Positions 1 through 8,489 are shown, counted from the first letter of the stretch. The stretch is DNA of 64,000 nt from Faecalibacillus faecis (GCF_003024675.1 NZ_PYLP01000001.1:186001-250000), one strand, 5' to 3'. A program made the numbers and translations. The notes: generated by a model not told the origin, from the letters alone.

Positions 1-1011
1 TTATATTTAAATGATAATCCGCAAGATAGTTTAAAAACTTTAAATTATGGAATGGATTATTTAAAAATTATGCTCATTGGACTGATTCCTTTTGTAATTA
101 CACAAGTTTATTCATCATCACTTAGAGAAACAGGAAATACGATTTTACCAATGATTGCCAGTGTGGTCGCCGTGATTGTCAATTTCTGTATTAATTATAT
201 TTTGATCTTTGGACATTTTGGATTTCCACAATTAGGGGTTTCAGGAGCGGCGATTGGAACGGTTGTTTCTCGTGTGATTGAAATGAGTATTAATATTATA
301 GGGGGTTCTCGAAATCTTTATTTAAAAGATGCTATTAAGATGAAGAAAGTTCCTTTTGATACAACTAAAGAAATGTTGAAAAGAGGATTACCTCTTTTAT
401 GTAATGAAATCTTATGGTCTATTTCTATTGCCTTGATTTCTCAAAGCTATTCCACAAGAGGACTTGTTGCCGTTGCAGCGATTAATATTACCACAACCGT
501 TACTAATTTCTTTATGATTGTTTGTTATGCCATGGGAAATTCTATTTCAATTGTTGTTGGACAACAACTTGGTGCAGGTGAAATTGAAAGAGCGAAAGAT
601 TATGATTTGAAAATGGTGTTTATGAACTTTATCATGTGTTTTACGTTGGCTGTTGTTTTATTTAATGTTTCTATTTATATTCCACAAATTTATAACACAT
701 CTGTAGAAGTAAAGAATCTTGCAACATTTTTACTTAAAGTAGCAGCATGTATGCTACCGGTTATCTCTATTTATTATAGTAGCTATTTTACTATGCGTGC
801 AGGGGGAAAAACATTTTTAACGTTCTTATTTGATAGTGGATATACATTTGTCTTTACTTTTACGACAGCTCTATTACTAACAAGACTTACAAGTCTACCA
901 ATTCTTATAATTTATATACTTGTTCAATGTGTTGATATTCCTAAGGCAACACTTGGTCTTATTCTTGTAAGAAAAGGAATATGGGTCAATAATATTGTTA
1001 ATGAATTATAG
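1..1011 (+). CDS. MATE family efflux transporter (5'-truncated by window edge)
   Basis: The reading frame is open from base 1, so the gene starts before the window; 336 C-terminal residues are visible. The protein is almost entirely hydrophobic helices separated by short loops, as in MATE multidrug/cation antiporters, which export drugs or metabolites in exchange for Na+ or H+. Typical MATE features are seen: small-residue helices such as GVSGAAIGTVVSR, and a second-half segment GNSISIVVGQQLGAGEIERAKDY, the conserved GQxxGAGxxxxA signature of the C-terminal half. A full MATE is about 450 residues, so roughly 110 are missing upstream. Substrate cannot be told from sequence. A second complete MATE gene lies at 32112-33440. 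Confidence 0.9.
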   Translation, partial: LYLNDNPQDSLKTLNYGMDYLKIMLIGLIPFVITQVYSSSLRETGNTILPMIASVVAVIVNFCINYILIFGHFGFPQLGVSGAAIGTVVSRVIEMSINIIGGSRNLYLKDAIKMKKVPFDTTKEMLKRGLPLLCNEILWSISIALISQSYSTRGLVAVAAINITTTVTNFFMIVCYAMGNSISIVVGQQLGAGEIERAKDYDLKMVFMNFIMCFTLAVVLFNVSIYIPQIYNTSVEVKNLATFLLKVAACMLPVISIYYSSYFTMRAGGKTFLTFLFDSGYTFVFTFTTALLLTRLTSLPILIIYILVQCVDIPKATLGLILVRKGIWVNNIVNEL

Positions 1012-1017
1012 GATTAT

Positions 1018-1045
1018 TGTGTATAAATACACAAAATGTTATAAT
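1018..1045 (+). promoter_or_regulatory. Promoter for a short untranslated transcript
   Basis: TTGTGT (1018-1023), a 16-base spacer and a perfect TATAAT (1040-1045). It lies after the MATE stop codon and before a terminator at 1107-1135, with no plus-strand gene downstream before the convergent permease gene, so any transcript from it would be about 85 nt. Confidence 0.6.
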
Positions 1046-1050
1046 TCTTG

Positions 1051-1135
1051 TAGAAAGGCCATGCTTTAGTTGGACATAAGTCGGAGAATCAGAGCCTTAG
1101 TTGAATAAACAGAGAAATTTTCTCTGTTTTTTTAT
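1051..1135 (+). ncRNA. Candidate small RNA of about 85 nt
   Basis: A sigma-A type promoter ends at 1045 and a strong intrinsic terminator ends at about 1135, with no credible ORF between them. Possible folding includes AAGGC (1055-1059) pairing with GCCTT (1094-1098), and a small GAC-ATAA-GTC hairpin inside. It does not match the motifs I know for SRP RNA, tmRNA, 6S RNA or common riboswitches. It could also be a leftover leader of a lost gene, or simply a spacer with a chance promoter. Confidence 0.4.
1107..1135 (+). terminator. Intrinsic terminator
   Basis: Stem AACAGAGAAA / TTTCTCTGTT followed by a T-run on the plus strand. It ends the candidate small RNA and possibly the MATE transcript. 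Confidence 0.8.
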
Positions 1136-1168
1136 TATAAAAGCGAACTTGTTAAGTCCGCTTTATAT

Positions 1169-3076
1169 TTATCTTTTAACAATACGATAATAGGCTTTAG
1201 AAGTCATCAAATAAACAATCGTATAAATAATAATGAGACCTGCAATGCAACTAGTAGTTGAGATAAGATAAACGTTGTCATTACATTGTAATCCTTTTAA
1301 AATACGAAGGATTAAAGGATAGGCAAAGGCTAAATGAATGATGGCAACAATCAATGGGACAAAGAAGAAAATCAATACTTGGAATTGAATCGTCTGTTTA
1401 ACTTCTTTTTGTGACATACCAACATTTTGTAAGATTTCAAATTTATTTTGATCTTCAAATCCTTCAGAAATTTGTTTATTATAAATAATTACGATTGCTG
1501 CTACTAAGAACATCATTGATAGAAAAATTCCAATAAATAATAATGAACCATATAATTCATAAATAACATCAATATCTTCATAACTATTTTGTATACTTAA
1601 ATAATATTTATTGCCTAAGTAATTATAATCTTTATGAATAATAGCAGTAGTTACTTCCTCTACAACTTTTTTACTTGCATTAAAACCTATGAAATAACTT
1701 TTTGATTTAAGCTTATAGTTATTTAAAGCACTTTGATTGATTACTATTGAGATATTATTTGGAGCAAAACAATTATTTGCTTGAAGTTGACGATTTTTAA
1801 TTTGTCCTTTTATAGTATAAGGAATATTCTCTAATGAAATGGTAGGGTTATTATAACCTTCATAACTATAAAGATAAACTTCATTATTATTTAAAGATAA
1901 ATTTTGATTAAAATAATGATTATAATCCTCCAAAGAAATAAGATTAATAGAAGCTAAATGATTATAGTCATAATCATTTAGATGTACTTTATTTTTCTTT
2001 AAACTTCCTGTGTAATTATAATAAGAAAGAGCATAAAGAGAATCATATTTTTTATTTTTTAATAATCCTTTAACATCTTCATAGACTTGGTTTGGATAAT
2101 CCGAATCAGTTACAGTAATAGTTCCATCCATGTAATATTGTCTTTTGATACTATCTTGAATACCATTATATAAACAAATTGTTGAAGAAAGTGTCACTAA
2201 AACACAAGTACATAAAATACAAATATTAGCAAGACCAACAGCATTTTGTTTCATACGATATAAAAGACCTGAAATAGAAGTAAAGTGTGTTGGTTGATAA
2301 TAAAAGTTTCTTCTTGATTTTAAGAACTTTAATAAAGCAATACTTCCTGCTGTAAATAAACAATACGTACCAATCATGACTAAAATAACAGCAACAAAGA
2401 ATAAAACCATAGCTTGCATAGGATCAGTAATGGACAAAGCAATATAATAACCTGCACTTAAAGCAATAATCCCTAAAAGTGTTAAAAAGATTTTTGTTTT
2501 AGGTTCTTTTTCACCAATATTCTGTCCTTTTAAAAGTTCAATGGGATTACTTCTAACAACAACAGAAATATTATAAATAAGTGATAAAAAGAAAATAATA
2601 CTGAAAATAATAATCGTTTTTATAAAAGCATCTATTGAAAAAATAAGAGAAAAATGAATACTTTTATGAATGATTCTTAAAATAATGACAGATGTAATTT
2701 GCGAAAGAAGCATTCCAATAACAATACCACTTACAAGAGAAATAAGAGCAATAACGATAGTTTCTAATAACATCATAGAACGCACATTTCTTTTTTCCAT
2801 TCCCAATATATGATAAAGACTGATTTCTTTTTTTCGATTCTTTATCACAAAACTATTGGTATAAAATAAGAAAATCAAAGAGAAGAGGGCAATCACATAG
2901 CCTCCTAGGTTTAAAAACATAGTAATTGAATCCTGACCCTTTAAAGTAGGACTATTTCCTACAGTTTTAATAATGAAATAAAGGGCGATAGAGAAAATAG
3001 TAGAAATAAAGTAAGAACTATAAAGCTTTTTATTCTTTTTGATATTTCTTAAAGCCAATCTTAAATAAAATTTCAT
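1169..3076 (-). CDS. BceB-type ABC transporter permease (FtsX family)
   Basis: 635 residues. The hydrophobic pattern gives ten membrane helices, at about 20-40, 58-78, 104-135, 144-168, 196-216, 222-250, 282-304, 512-533, 568-592 and 602-627. A large non-membrane loop of about 200 residues lies between helices 7 and 8. This is the hallmark of BceB-type permeases, whose outer loop senses antimicrobial peptides such as bacitracin or lantibiotics. It is the last gene of a minus-strand cluster: response regulator, kinase, ATPase (1 base before this gene), permease. By family knowledge the transporter frees lipid-linked cell-wall precursors from the antibiotic and also signals to the kinase. The actual antibiotic cannot be told from sequence. 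Confidence 0.9.
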   Translation of the reverse strand: MKFYLRLALRNIKKNKKLYSSYFISTIFSIALYFIIKTVGNSPTLKGQDSITMFLNLGGYVIALFSLIFLFYTNSFVIKNRKKEISLYHILGMEKRNVRSMMLLETIVIALISLVSGIVIGMLLSQITSVIILRIIHKSIHFSLIFSIDAFIKTIIIFSIIFFLSLIYNISVVVRSNPIELLKGQNIGEKEPKTKIFLTLLGIIALSAGYYIALSITDPMQAMVLFFVAVILVMIGTYCLFTAGSIALLKFLKSRRNFYYQPTHFTSISGLLYRMKQNAVGLANICILCTCVLVTLSSTICLYNGIQDSIKRQYYMDGTITVTDSDYPNQVYEDVKGLLKNKKYDSLYALSYYNYTGSLKKNKVHLNDYDYNHLASINLISLEDYNHYFNQNLSLNNNEVYLYSYEGYNNPTISLENIPYTIKGQIKNRQLQANNCFAPNNISIVINQSALNNYKLKSKSYFIGFNASKKVVEEVTTAIIHKDYNYLGNKYYLSIQNSYEDIDVIYELYGSLLFIGIFLSMMFLVAAIVIIYNKQISEGFEDQNKFEILQNVGMSQKEVKQTIQFQVLIFFFVPLIVAIIHLAFAYPLILRILKGLQCNDNVYLISTTSCIAGLIIIYTIVYLMTSKAYYRIVKR

Positions 3077-3077
3077 T

Positions 3078-3836
3078 TTATTGACCTCCCGAAAGAAGCA
3101 TTGTTAGAGTATCGCTAATAGCTTGATACATTTCTTGATTAGACATATCTCCTTTATAAAGTTGATGGAAGATTTGTCCGTCTTTAATAAATAAGACACG
3201 ACTGGCATAACTAGCTGCTTTACTACTATGAGTAACCATTAAAATTGTTTGTCCACTTTGATGAATTTGATCAAAAATAGATAAAAGTTGATCGGTTGAT
3301 TTTGAATCAAGAGCACCTGTGGGTTCATCGGCTAAAATAATTTTAGGATGGGTAATTAAGGCTCTTGCAACCGCAACTCTTTGTTTTTGACCACCAGATA
3401 TTTCGTAAGGATATTTTTCTAATAAATGATTAATTCCTAATGGTTTCGCAAGTTTTTCTAGTTTTGGTTTCATTAAAGCATAGGGTTCTTTTGATAAAAC
3501 AAGAGGTAAATAGATATTGTCAGCGACATTAAAAGTATCTAATAAGTTAAAATCTTGAAAAACAAAGCCAAGATTATCTCGTCTAAAAGCTGAAATATGT
3601 TTATCAGAAATTTTTGTAAGATCTTTTCCATCTAATAAAACCTCTCCACTTGTTGGTTTATCTAATGAAGCAAGAATATTTAAGAGTGTTGTTTTTCCAC
3701 TTCCAGATTCACCCATAATGGCGATATATTCTCCTTCTTCAACATCAAAAGAAACATCTTTTAAAGCTTCTACCTTTTGGTTTGAAAAACGCGTTGAATA
3801 AATTTTTTGTAAATGTTTAACGTTTAATAATGACAT
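3078..3836 (-). CDS. BceA-type ABC transporter ATP-binding protein
   Basis: 252 residues. Motifs in order: Walker A GESGSGKTT (42-50), Q-loop FVFQDFNLL (Gln94), signature SGGQKQR (147-153), Walker B IILADEPTGALD (166-177), and an H-loop in MVTHS. This is the MacB/LolD/BceA class of ATPase that pairs with FtsX-like permeases. The start is placed at the ATG at 3836 because AAGGAGGAC lies 7-8 bases before it; an in-frame ATG eight codons upstream has no ribosome binding site and would overlap the Shine-Dalgarno. It is separated by one base from the permease gene. The 102 bases between kinase and ATPase genes hold the probable operator, so the transporter pair can be induced separately from its regulators. 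Confidence 0.95.
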   Translation of the reverse strand: MSLLNVKHLQKIYSTRFSNQKVEALKDVSFDVEEGEYIAIMGESGSGKTTLLNILASLDKPTSGEVLLDGKDLTKISDKHISAFRRDNLGFVFQDFNLLDTFNVADNIYLPLVLSKEPYALMKPKLEKLAKPLGINHLLEKYPYEISGGQKQRVAVARALITHPKIILADEPTGALDSKSTDQLLSIFDQIHQSGQTILMVTHSSKAASYASRVLFIKDGQIFHQLYKGDMSNQEMYQAISDTLTMLLSGGQ

Positions 3837-3901
3837 TTTTGTGTCCTCCTTTTTACACACTTATTGTATTCTACTTCTAAAATATGACCTATCGATTTAT
3901 C

Positions 3902-3944
3902 TTACAAGTAAGTAAAATAATCTTACATTTTTGTAAGATTATTC
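3902..3944 (-). promoter_or_regulatory. Tandem BceR-type operator before the transporter genes
   Basis: TTACA-N4-TGTAA at 3923-3936 is embedded in a perfect 12-bp inverted repeat with a 4-base centre (3917-3944). A second, degenerate copy, TTACA-N4-AGTAA, lies at 3902-3915. TnACA-N4-TGTAA is the known box for BceR-like response regulators. On the minus strand a TACAAT -10 element follows about 40 bases downstream, then the ATPase gene. The main repeat overlaps the last codons and stop of the kinase gene. Confidence 0.8.
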
Positions 3945-4910
3945 AATAAATATTTCTTTTTTACTAAAATCAAGACAAACAGTTGTTCCTTGACCTACTT
4001 TTGATTCAATAGAAATCAAATGACCCAATTGATTAAAAATATTTTTACATAAATAAAGACCTAAACCACTGGCTTTTTTATCATTTCTTCCTTGAAAACC
4101 TGTAAATCCTTTTTCAAAAACACGTGGCAGATTACTTTCTTTAATTCCAATACCGCTGTCTTGAATATAAAGCTTTTCACCTTCATTATAAAAAGTAATA
4201 CTTCCTTCTTTCGTATATTTTAAAGCATTAGAAAGAACTTGTTCAATGACAAAACCACTCCATTTTTCATCTGTTAAGATTTTTAGGTCTTTAATTTGAT
4301 AATCTACTTTTAATTTTTTTTGAAAGAAAAAGAGTGATTGTTTTTTGATTTCTTGACTAACAAGATGATCTAAAGAAACTTTTTGAAAAGAAAGATCATG
4401 GTGAATAGAATCTAAACGTACATATTGTAAAGCCATATTGACATATTGTTCTATTTTTAAAAGTTCTACAAGCATTTTTTTATCTGGGTAATCATTTTGA
4501 ATGATGAGTTTTAATCCAGCAATAGGAGTTTTGATTTGATGGACCCATTTTGTATAATAATCTATCGTGTTATTGTATTTTTGTTGATTTTCTTGTTTAA
4601 GTTGAAATATCTTTTTTTGTAACATTTGAAGCATTTCTTGATATGTTTTTTCTTCAAGATAGCTTTCTTGAGGTAAATTATCAAACAATTCAGGATTGTC
4701 TTTTAAATAAATCAAATATTGATGATGTTGTTTGTATTTTTTATAATCAAGTAAAAAATAAAGAAGGATGATAAAAAAATAGAGACTTAACATATAAATA
4801 ATTAAATCTAAAATCATTTGACATATCATTAAAACAACAAAAGTACATAAGACAAACAACAAATAAAGAAGATAGACGGGATATGTTTTCTTTAAATAGT
4901 CTTTAAACAT
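3939..4910 (-). CDS. BceS-like intramembrane-sensing histidine kinase
   Basis: 323 residues. Two adjacent membrane helices (about 12-32 and 34-54) with almost no outside loop place it in the intramembrane-sensing kinase group, which takes its signal from the partner ABC transporter rather than binding the drug itself. The phospho-acceptor motif is HQIKTP (His124). The C-terminal ATPase domain has an N-box (EQVLSNALKYT), DSGIGI and GLGLYL motifs. It overlaps the response regulator gene by 19 bases, which suggests translational coupling; its own ribosome binding site is weak. It presumably phosphorylates the regulator encoded just upstream. Confidence 0.93.
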   Translation of the reverse strand: MFKDYLKKTYPVYLLYLLFVLCTFVVLMICQMILDLIIYMLSLYFFIILLYFLLDYKKYKQHHQYLIYLKDNPELFDNLPQESYLEEKTYQEMLQMLQKKIFQLKQENQQKYNNTIDYYTKWVHQIKTPIAGLKLIIQNDYPDKKMLVELLKIEQYVNMALQYVRLDSIHHDLSFQKVSLDHLVSQEIKKQSLFFFQKKLKVDYQIKDLKILTDEKWSGFVIEQVLSNALKYTKEGSITFYNEGEKLYIQDSGIGIKESNLPRVFEKGFTGFQGRNDKKASGLGLYLCKNIFNQLGHLISIESKVGQGTTVCLDFSKKEIFIE

Positions 4911-5575
4911 AATAAATACCCTAAGCCTTTCTTAGTATGAATAAAATCATGTAAACCAATATCTTCTAATTTCTTTCTTAAACGATTCATATTAACACTT
5001 AAAGTATTATCATCAATAAATTGGTGATCATCCCATAAATGATTCATTAAATCAATACGAGAAACAATCACTTCCGCATGTTCAAATAAATATTCTAAGA
5101 TTTTTAATTCATTTTTAGTTAGAATAAGTTCCTTTTGTTGATAAGTGATTTTTCCAGCTAAGATATCTAAATGAACATCTTGATAAGTTAACAAATGAAA
5201 ATCTTTAGAAAAACTATAAGTTCTTCTAAGAATCGCTTGTAATTTAGCTTGTACAACCTGTAAATCAAAAGGTTTATTAATAAAATCATCACCACCCATA
5301 TTCATTGCTAAAACAATATTCATATTTTCATTAGCGGAAGAAATAAAAACAATAGGGACTTGTGAAATTTTTCGAATTTCTTGACACCAATAATAACCAT
5401 CAAAAAAAGGAAGATGGATATCTAATAAAACAAGATCAGGTTGAAACTCTAAAAAATCATCTAAAACATGTTCAAAATCTTCTATATATTGAACATCATA
5501 ATGATATTTTTCAAAATGTTTTTGTAAGCCTTTTGCGATAATAAAATCATCTTCAACAATTAATAATTTATACAT
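4892..5575 (-). CDS. BceR-like OmpR-family response regulator
   Basis: 227 residues. The receiver domain (1-115) has the acidic pair Asp9/Asp10, the phospho-acceptor Asp52 (LVLLDIHLP), and Lys101 in KPFD. A C-terminal winged-helix DNA-binding domain covers about 127-225. The start is the ATG at 5575, preceded by AAGAAGGTGA; an in-frame upstream ATG at 5623 has no such site. It heads the four-gene module. Its likely target is the TTACA-N4-TGTAA repeat at 3923-3936. About 100 bases separate it from the divergent cupin gene. Confidence 0.93.
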   Translation of the reverse strand: MYKLLIVEDDFIIAKGLQKHFEKYHYDVQYIEDFEHVLDDFLEFQPDLVLLDIHLPFFDGYYWCQEIRKISQVPIVFISSANENMNIVLAMNMGGDDFINKPFDLQVVQAKLQAILRRTYSFSKDFHLLTYQDVHLDILAGKITYQQKELILTKNELKILEYLFEHAEVIVSRIDLMNHLWDDHQFIDDNTLSVNMNRLRKKLEDIGLHDFIHTKKGLGYLLCLKTI

Positions 5576-5642
5576 AAAATCACCTTCTTTTAATATTATA
5601 TAGAAAATCATGCAGTTCGTCATCTTAAAATTGTGTAAGATA

Positions 5643-5651
5643 TGTTATAAT
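5643..5651 (+). promoter_or_regulatory. Extended -10 promoter for the cupin gene
   Basis: TGTTATAAT, an extended -10 element, 25 bases before the start codon and facing away from the response regulator gene. No good -35 is seen. Confidence 0.55.
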
Positions 5652-5675
5652 GAAAAGCGATTGGGGGATATAAAT

Positions 5676-6005
5676 ATGATTTTTGAATATGATGAAAATA
5701 ATTTAGAAAAATTTGAAAACTTTAAAGGTGGCGAAAAATACATTGGAGCAAAGATGTATTTTGATGGTTTAAATCGTTTTATGATTGGACATATTCCATA
5801 TGGCGGAAGTGTTGGAGAACATGTTCATGAAACAAACAGTGAAGTGATTTATGTTATTTCTGGTAATGGTTATGTTATTTATGATGGACAAAGAGAAGAA
5901 CTTCATAAAGGAAGTGTTCATTATTGTCCTAAAGGTCATAAACATACAATGGTCAATGATCATGAAGAAGACCTTGTTTATTTCGCAGTTGTACCTGAAC
6001 AATAA
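5676..6005 (+). CDS. Small cupin-domain protein
   Basis: 109 residues forming one cupin barrel. Metal-binding positions are visible: His49 and His51 in EHVHE, Glu56, and His88/His90 in CPKGHKH. The glycine-rich motif 2 is followed by PKG, as usual for cupins. The start at 5676 follows TTGGGGGAT; the upstream in-frame ATG at 5610 lies in the promoter and is rejected. Such stand-alone cupins are metalloproteins of varied roles (isomerase, dioxygenase or metabolite-binding), so no specific reaction is proposed. It stands alone between its own promoter and terminator. Confidence 0.85.
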   Translation: MIFEYDENNLEKFENFKGGEKYIGAKMYFDGLNRFMIGHIPYGGSVGEHVHETNSEVIYVISGNGYVIYDGQREELHKGSVHYCPKGHKHTMVNDHEEDLVYFAVVPEQ

Positions 6006-6031
6006 TTCTTGATTATTATCAAGAATTTTAA
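6004..6031 (+). terminator. Intrinsic terminator after the cupin gene
   Basis: Perfect 10-bp stem AATTCTTGAT / ATCAAGAATT with a TATT loop, then TTTAATTT. Confidence 0.8.
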
Positions 6032-6073
6032 TTTCTGGATGAAAAAATGTATAATAAAAAAGAGGTGAGGACG

Positions 6074-7468
6074 ATGGATTCTTTTTTAAAAGAGATTGAT
6101 ACAGAACTTTTAAAGAGATGGCTGTTGAATCAAAATGAAGATGATTGGGATGTCAAAGAAGTAAATGAAAATATTGTGATTGAAACAAAATATGGTTTAG
6201 GATTTATTAATTTTTATCCTGATTGTATTATTGAACTCGATGTTGAAAATAAGATGACTAAAGAAAAAATCTTCTTTATTCATTTTCAAATGAATAATTT
6301 TCATCACGCTTTAGGTTTACTTTATGACATGCGTCTTTGTTTACAAAGGTTGACAACTTCTAAAAAAACAAAAGTACTTCTTTCGTGTACAAGTGGACTT
6401 ACTACAGGTTTCTTTGCGGAAAAATTAAATGAGGGTGTACAGCTTCTAAATAAGGATTTTGAATTTAATGCTGTTTCTTATGGTAATCTTTATGACATGG
6501 CGAAAGATTATGATGTTATTCTACTAGCACCACAGGTATCATTTCGTTTATCTGAAGTAGAAGGAGTCTTAAAAAATAAGCGTGTTTATGCTATATCACC
6601 TGCATTATTTGGAAAATATGATGTGGGAAATACGATTACTTTTTTAGAAGATGAACTTTATAAAGAAAAAGAAGTTCAAAGTCAACAAGAAAATCCTTTA
6701 CCTATTAAACAAATGTTGAAAGCTCATCAACAAGTTTTAGCACTTGCTTTTATTCAATTAGATCAAAAAGTAAGACTTGTAAGTCGTCTTTATGATGAAA
6801 ATAATATGATTTTAGAAGATTTTGAAGTCTATAAAAACACTATTTCAGTCGATGATATTGTTGATTTAATTAATACGGTTTTATATGGATATCCTGATAT
6901 AGAACTCATTAGTCTATCACTACCTGGGGTTGTTTATAATGGAGTAGTAACTTTAAAAAAATATGGCTTGAATGAATGTCGTTTACAAGCTTTTCTTGAA
7001 GAAAAATATAGTCAAAAGATTGTCATTAATAATGATGTTAATACAATTGTGATGGGATATTTTGCTTCACAAGATGACTATGAATCGATTTCTTTCCTTT
7101 ACCAAGCACGAATTGGTGGTACTGGTGGGGTAGGACATATTCATCGAGGACATTTAATTAAAGGAAGGCATAATATTGCGGGTGAAATTCAGTATTTACC
7201 GATTTCTTTTAGTGAGAATTATCAAGAAATTAAGAAAACTCCAGAAGGAGCTCTTGAATGGACAATGAAGTATTGTTTAGGGATTACTTCGATGTTGGCA
7301 CCGGATGCAATCATTATTTATAATCGGTTGATTTCTAAAAGTGATGATGTAAAAAAAGAAATGGAAAAATATATGCCAAAGAGTTATATACCTGATTTGA
7401 TTAAGATTGAAAGCTTAAAGGAATATATGTTGATTGGATGTATTTTATTGGGGTTAAAAGAAATGTAA
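6074..7468 (+). CDS. Fusion of a PTS EIIB-like domain and a ROK-like kinase domain
   Basis: 464 residues from the ATG at 6074, which follows AGAGGTGAGG; an earlier in-frame ATG (6047) lacks a site. Residues 1-95 are unassigned. Residues about 98-190 resemble the lactose/cellobiose EIIB fold: VLLSCTSGLTTG puts Cys105 at the phospho-cysteine position, and LLAPQV (150-155) is a typical EIIB motif. Residues about 222-464 look like a ROK sugar kinase/regulator: SLPGVV, NNDVNTIVMGYF in place of ENDANAAAxGE, and GGVGHIHRGHLIKGRHNIAGEIQYLP for the glycine-rich and AGEIGH segments. The ROK zinc-binding Cys motif is absent, and no helix-turn-helix is evident. I infer a sugar-status sensor, but it could be an enzyme with unknown substrate. 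Confidence 0.7.
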   Translation: MDSFLKEIDTELLKRWLLNQNEDDWDVKEVNENIVIETKYGLGFINFYPDCIIELDVENKMTKEKIFFIHFQMNNFHHALGLLYDMRLCLQRLTTSKKTKVLLSCTSGLTTGFFAEKLNEGVQLLNKDFEFNAVSYGNLYDMAKDYDVILLAPQVSFRLSEVEGVLKNKRVYAISPALFGKYDVGNTITFLEDELYKEKEVQSQQENPLPIKQMLKAHQQVLALAFIQLDQKVRLVSRLYDENNMILEDFEVYKNTISVDDIVDLINTVLYGYPDIELISLSLPGVVYNGVVTLKKYGLNECRLQAFLEEKYSQKIVINNDVNTIVMGYFASQDDYESISFLYQARIGGTGGVGHIHRGHLIKGRHNIAGEIQYLPISFSENYQEIKKTPEGALEWTMKYCLGITSMLAPDAIIIYNRLISKSDDVKKEMEKYMPKSYIPDLIKIESLKEYMLIGCILLGLKEM

Positions 7469-7470
7469 GA

Positions 7471-7498
7471 GGTATCTTTGAGAAAAGATACCTTTTTT
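7471..7498 (+). terminator. Intrinsic terminator
   Basis: Stem GGTATCTTT / AAAGATACC followed by six T. It closes the EIIB/ROK gene and isolates the NAD operon promoter. Confidence 0.9.
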
Positions 7499-7509
7499 AC
7501 ATTTATTTT

Positions 7510-7549
7510 TGACAACTGTCTTGTCAGGTGTAAACAAAAGGAGTATACT
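7510..7549 (+). promoter_or_regulatory. nad operon promoter with overlapping probable NiaR operator
   Basis: Promoter TTGTCA (7521-7526), 17-base spacer, TATACT (7544-7549). The -35 is also the right half of an inverted repeat TGACAA-N5-TTGTCA (7510-7526). The last gene of the operon is the NAD repressor NiaR, so this repeat is the natural operator. The operator role is inferred from position and symmetry. Confidence 0.7.
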
Positions 7550-7574
7550 CTCCTCGAGAAAAGGGAGAAGTTAT

Positions 7575-8480
7575 ATGGATAATATAGAAAAAATTAAAAA
7601 GTTAAAAGAAGAAAAAAATGCGATTATTTTAGCACATTATTATGTAGATGAAGAAGTGCAAAAGATTGCTGATTATATCGGAGATTCGTTTTATCTTGCT
7701 AAAGTTGCAAGTCAAACAGAAGCTGATCGTATTGTTTTTGCGGGTGTTGAATTTATGGGGGAAAGTGCCAAAATCTTAAATCCAAATAAAAAGGTTTTAA
7801 TGCCTGATGCCTTTGCGGATTGTCCAATGGCACATATGATTACAATTAAAGAAATTAAAGAAATGAGAGAAAAATATGATGATTTAGCTGTTGTTTGTTA
7901 TATTAATTCGACAGCTGAAATCAAACAATATGCGGATGTCTGTGTGACATCGTCAAATGCTGTAAAAATCGTTAAAGCATTACCACAAAAAAATATTTTC
8001 TTTATACCAGATCAAAACTTAGGAGATTTTGTAAGAAGACAAGTCCCTGAAAAAAATGTGATGACAAATTATGGACATTGTCCTCGTCATACCAATATTA
8101 CTTTGGATAAATTAAATGAAGTGAAACAAAAATATCCAGAGGCTAAAATTGCAGTGCATCCAGAATGTAAAAGAGAAATCGTTGAAGCTGCTGATTTTGT
8201 AGGAAGCACTTCTGCCATTATTGATTATGTTGTTCAAACAGATGTGAAAGATTTTATTATTGGGACAGTAGATGGTGTTTTTGCGAAAATCAAAGAATTA
8301 GCACCAAATAAAAATTTACACACTATTATGGATGTACAAGTTTGTCCAAATATGAAAAAAGTGACATTAGAAAAAATCGTTGATGTTTTAGAAAATGATA
8401 CAAATGAAGTGATTTTAAATGATGACTTTATGCAAAAAGCATTCAGTCCACTTAAAAAAATGTTAGAACTTGCAAAATAG
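7575..8480 (+). CDS. nadA: Quinolinate synthase NadA
   Basis: 301 residues. NadA condenses iminoaspartate with dihydroxyacetone phosphate to quinolinate, the second step of de novo NAD synthesis, using a [4Fe-4S] cluster. The three cluster cysteines are visible: Cys83 (DAFADCPMA), Cys169 (GHCPRH) and Cys257 (MDVQVCPNM). Other family motifs include AHYYVDEEVQ near the N-terminus and HPEC at 195-198. The start at 7575 is chosen because GGGAGAAG lies just upstream; a longer ORF beginning at 7509 would start inside the promoter. It is first in the operon with the NadB-NadC fusion (9-base gap) and niaR. Confidence 0.97.
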   Translation: MDNIEKIKKLKEEKNAIILAHYYVDEEVQKIADYIGDSFYLAKVASQTEADRIVFAGVEFMGESAKILNPNKKVLMPDAFADCPMAHMITIKEIKEMREKYDDLAVVCYINSTAEIKQYADVCVTSSNAVKIVKALPQKNIFFIPDQNLGDFVRRQVPEKNVMTNYGHCPRHTNITLDKLNEVKQKYPEAKIAVHPECKREIVEAADFVGSTSAIIDYVVQTDVKDFIIGTVDGVFAKIKELAPNKNLHTIMDVQVCPNMKKVTLEKIVDVLENDTNEVILNDDFMQKAFSPLKKMLELAK

Positions 8481-8489
8481 GAGTAGAAT

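Noticed and set aside
3917-3944. Perfect 12-bp inverted repeat as a transcription terminator
   Set aside because: Neither strand has a T-run after it, and the TTACA-N4-TGTAA core fits a response-regulator operator better.
5769-6002. 77-codon minus-strand ORF opposite the cupin gene
   Set aside because: Shadow of a well-supported cupin gene; composition (Met, Asn, Ile rich) and lack of a ribosome binding site argue against it.
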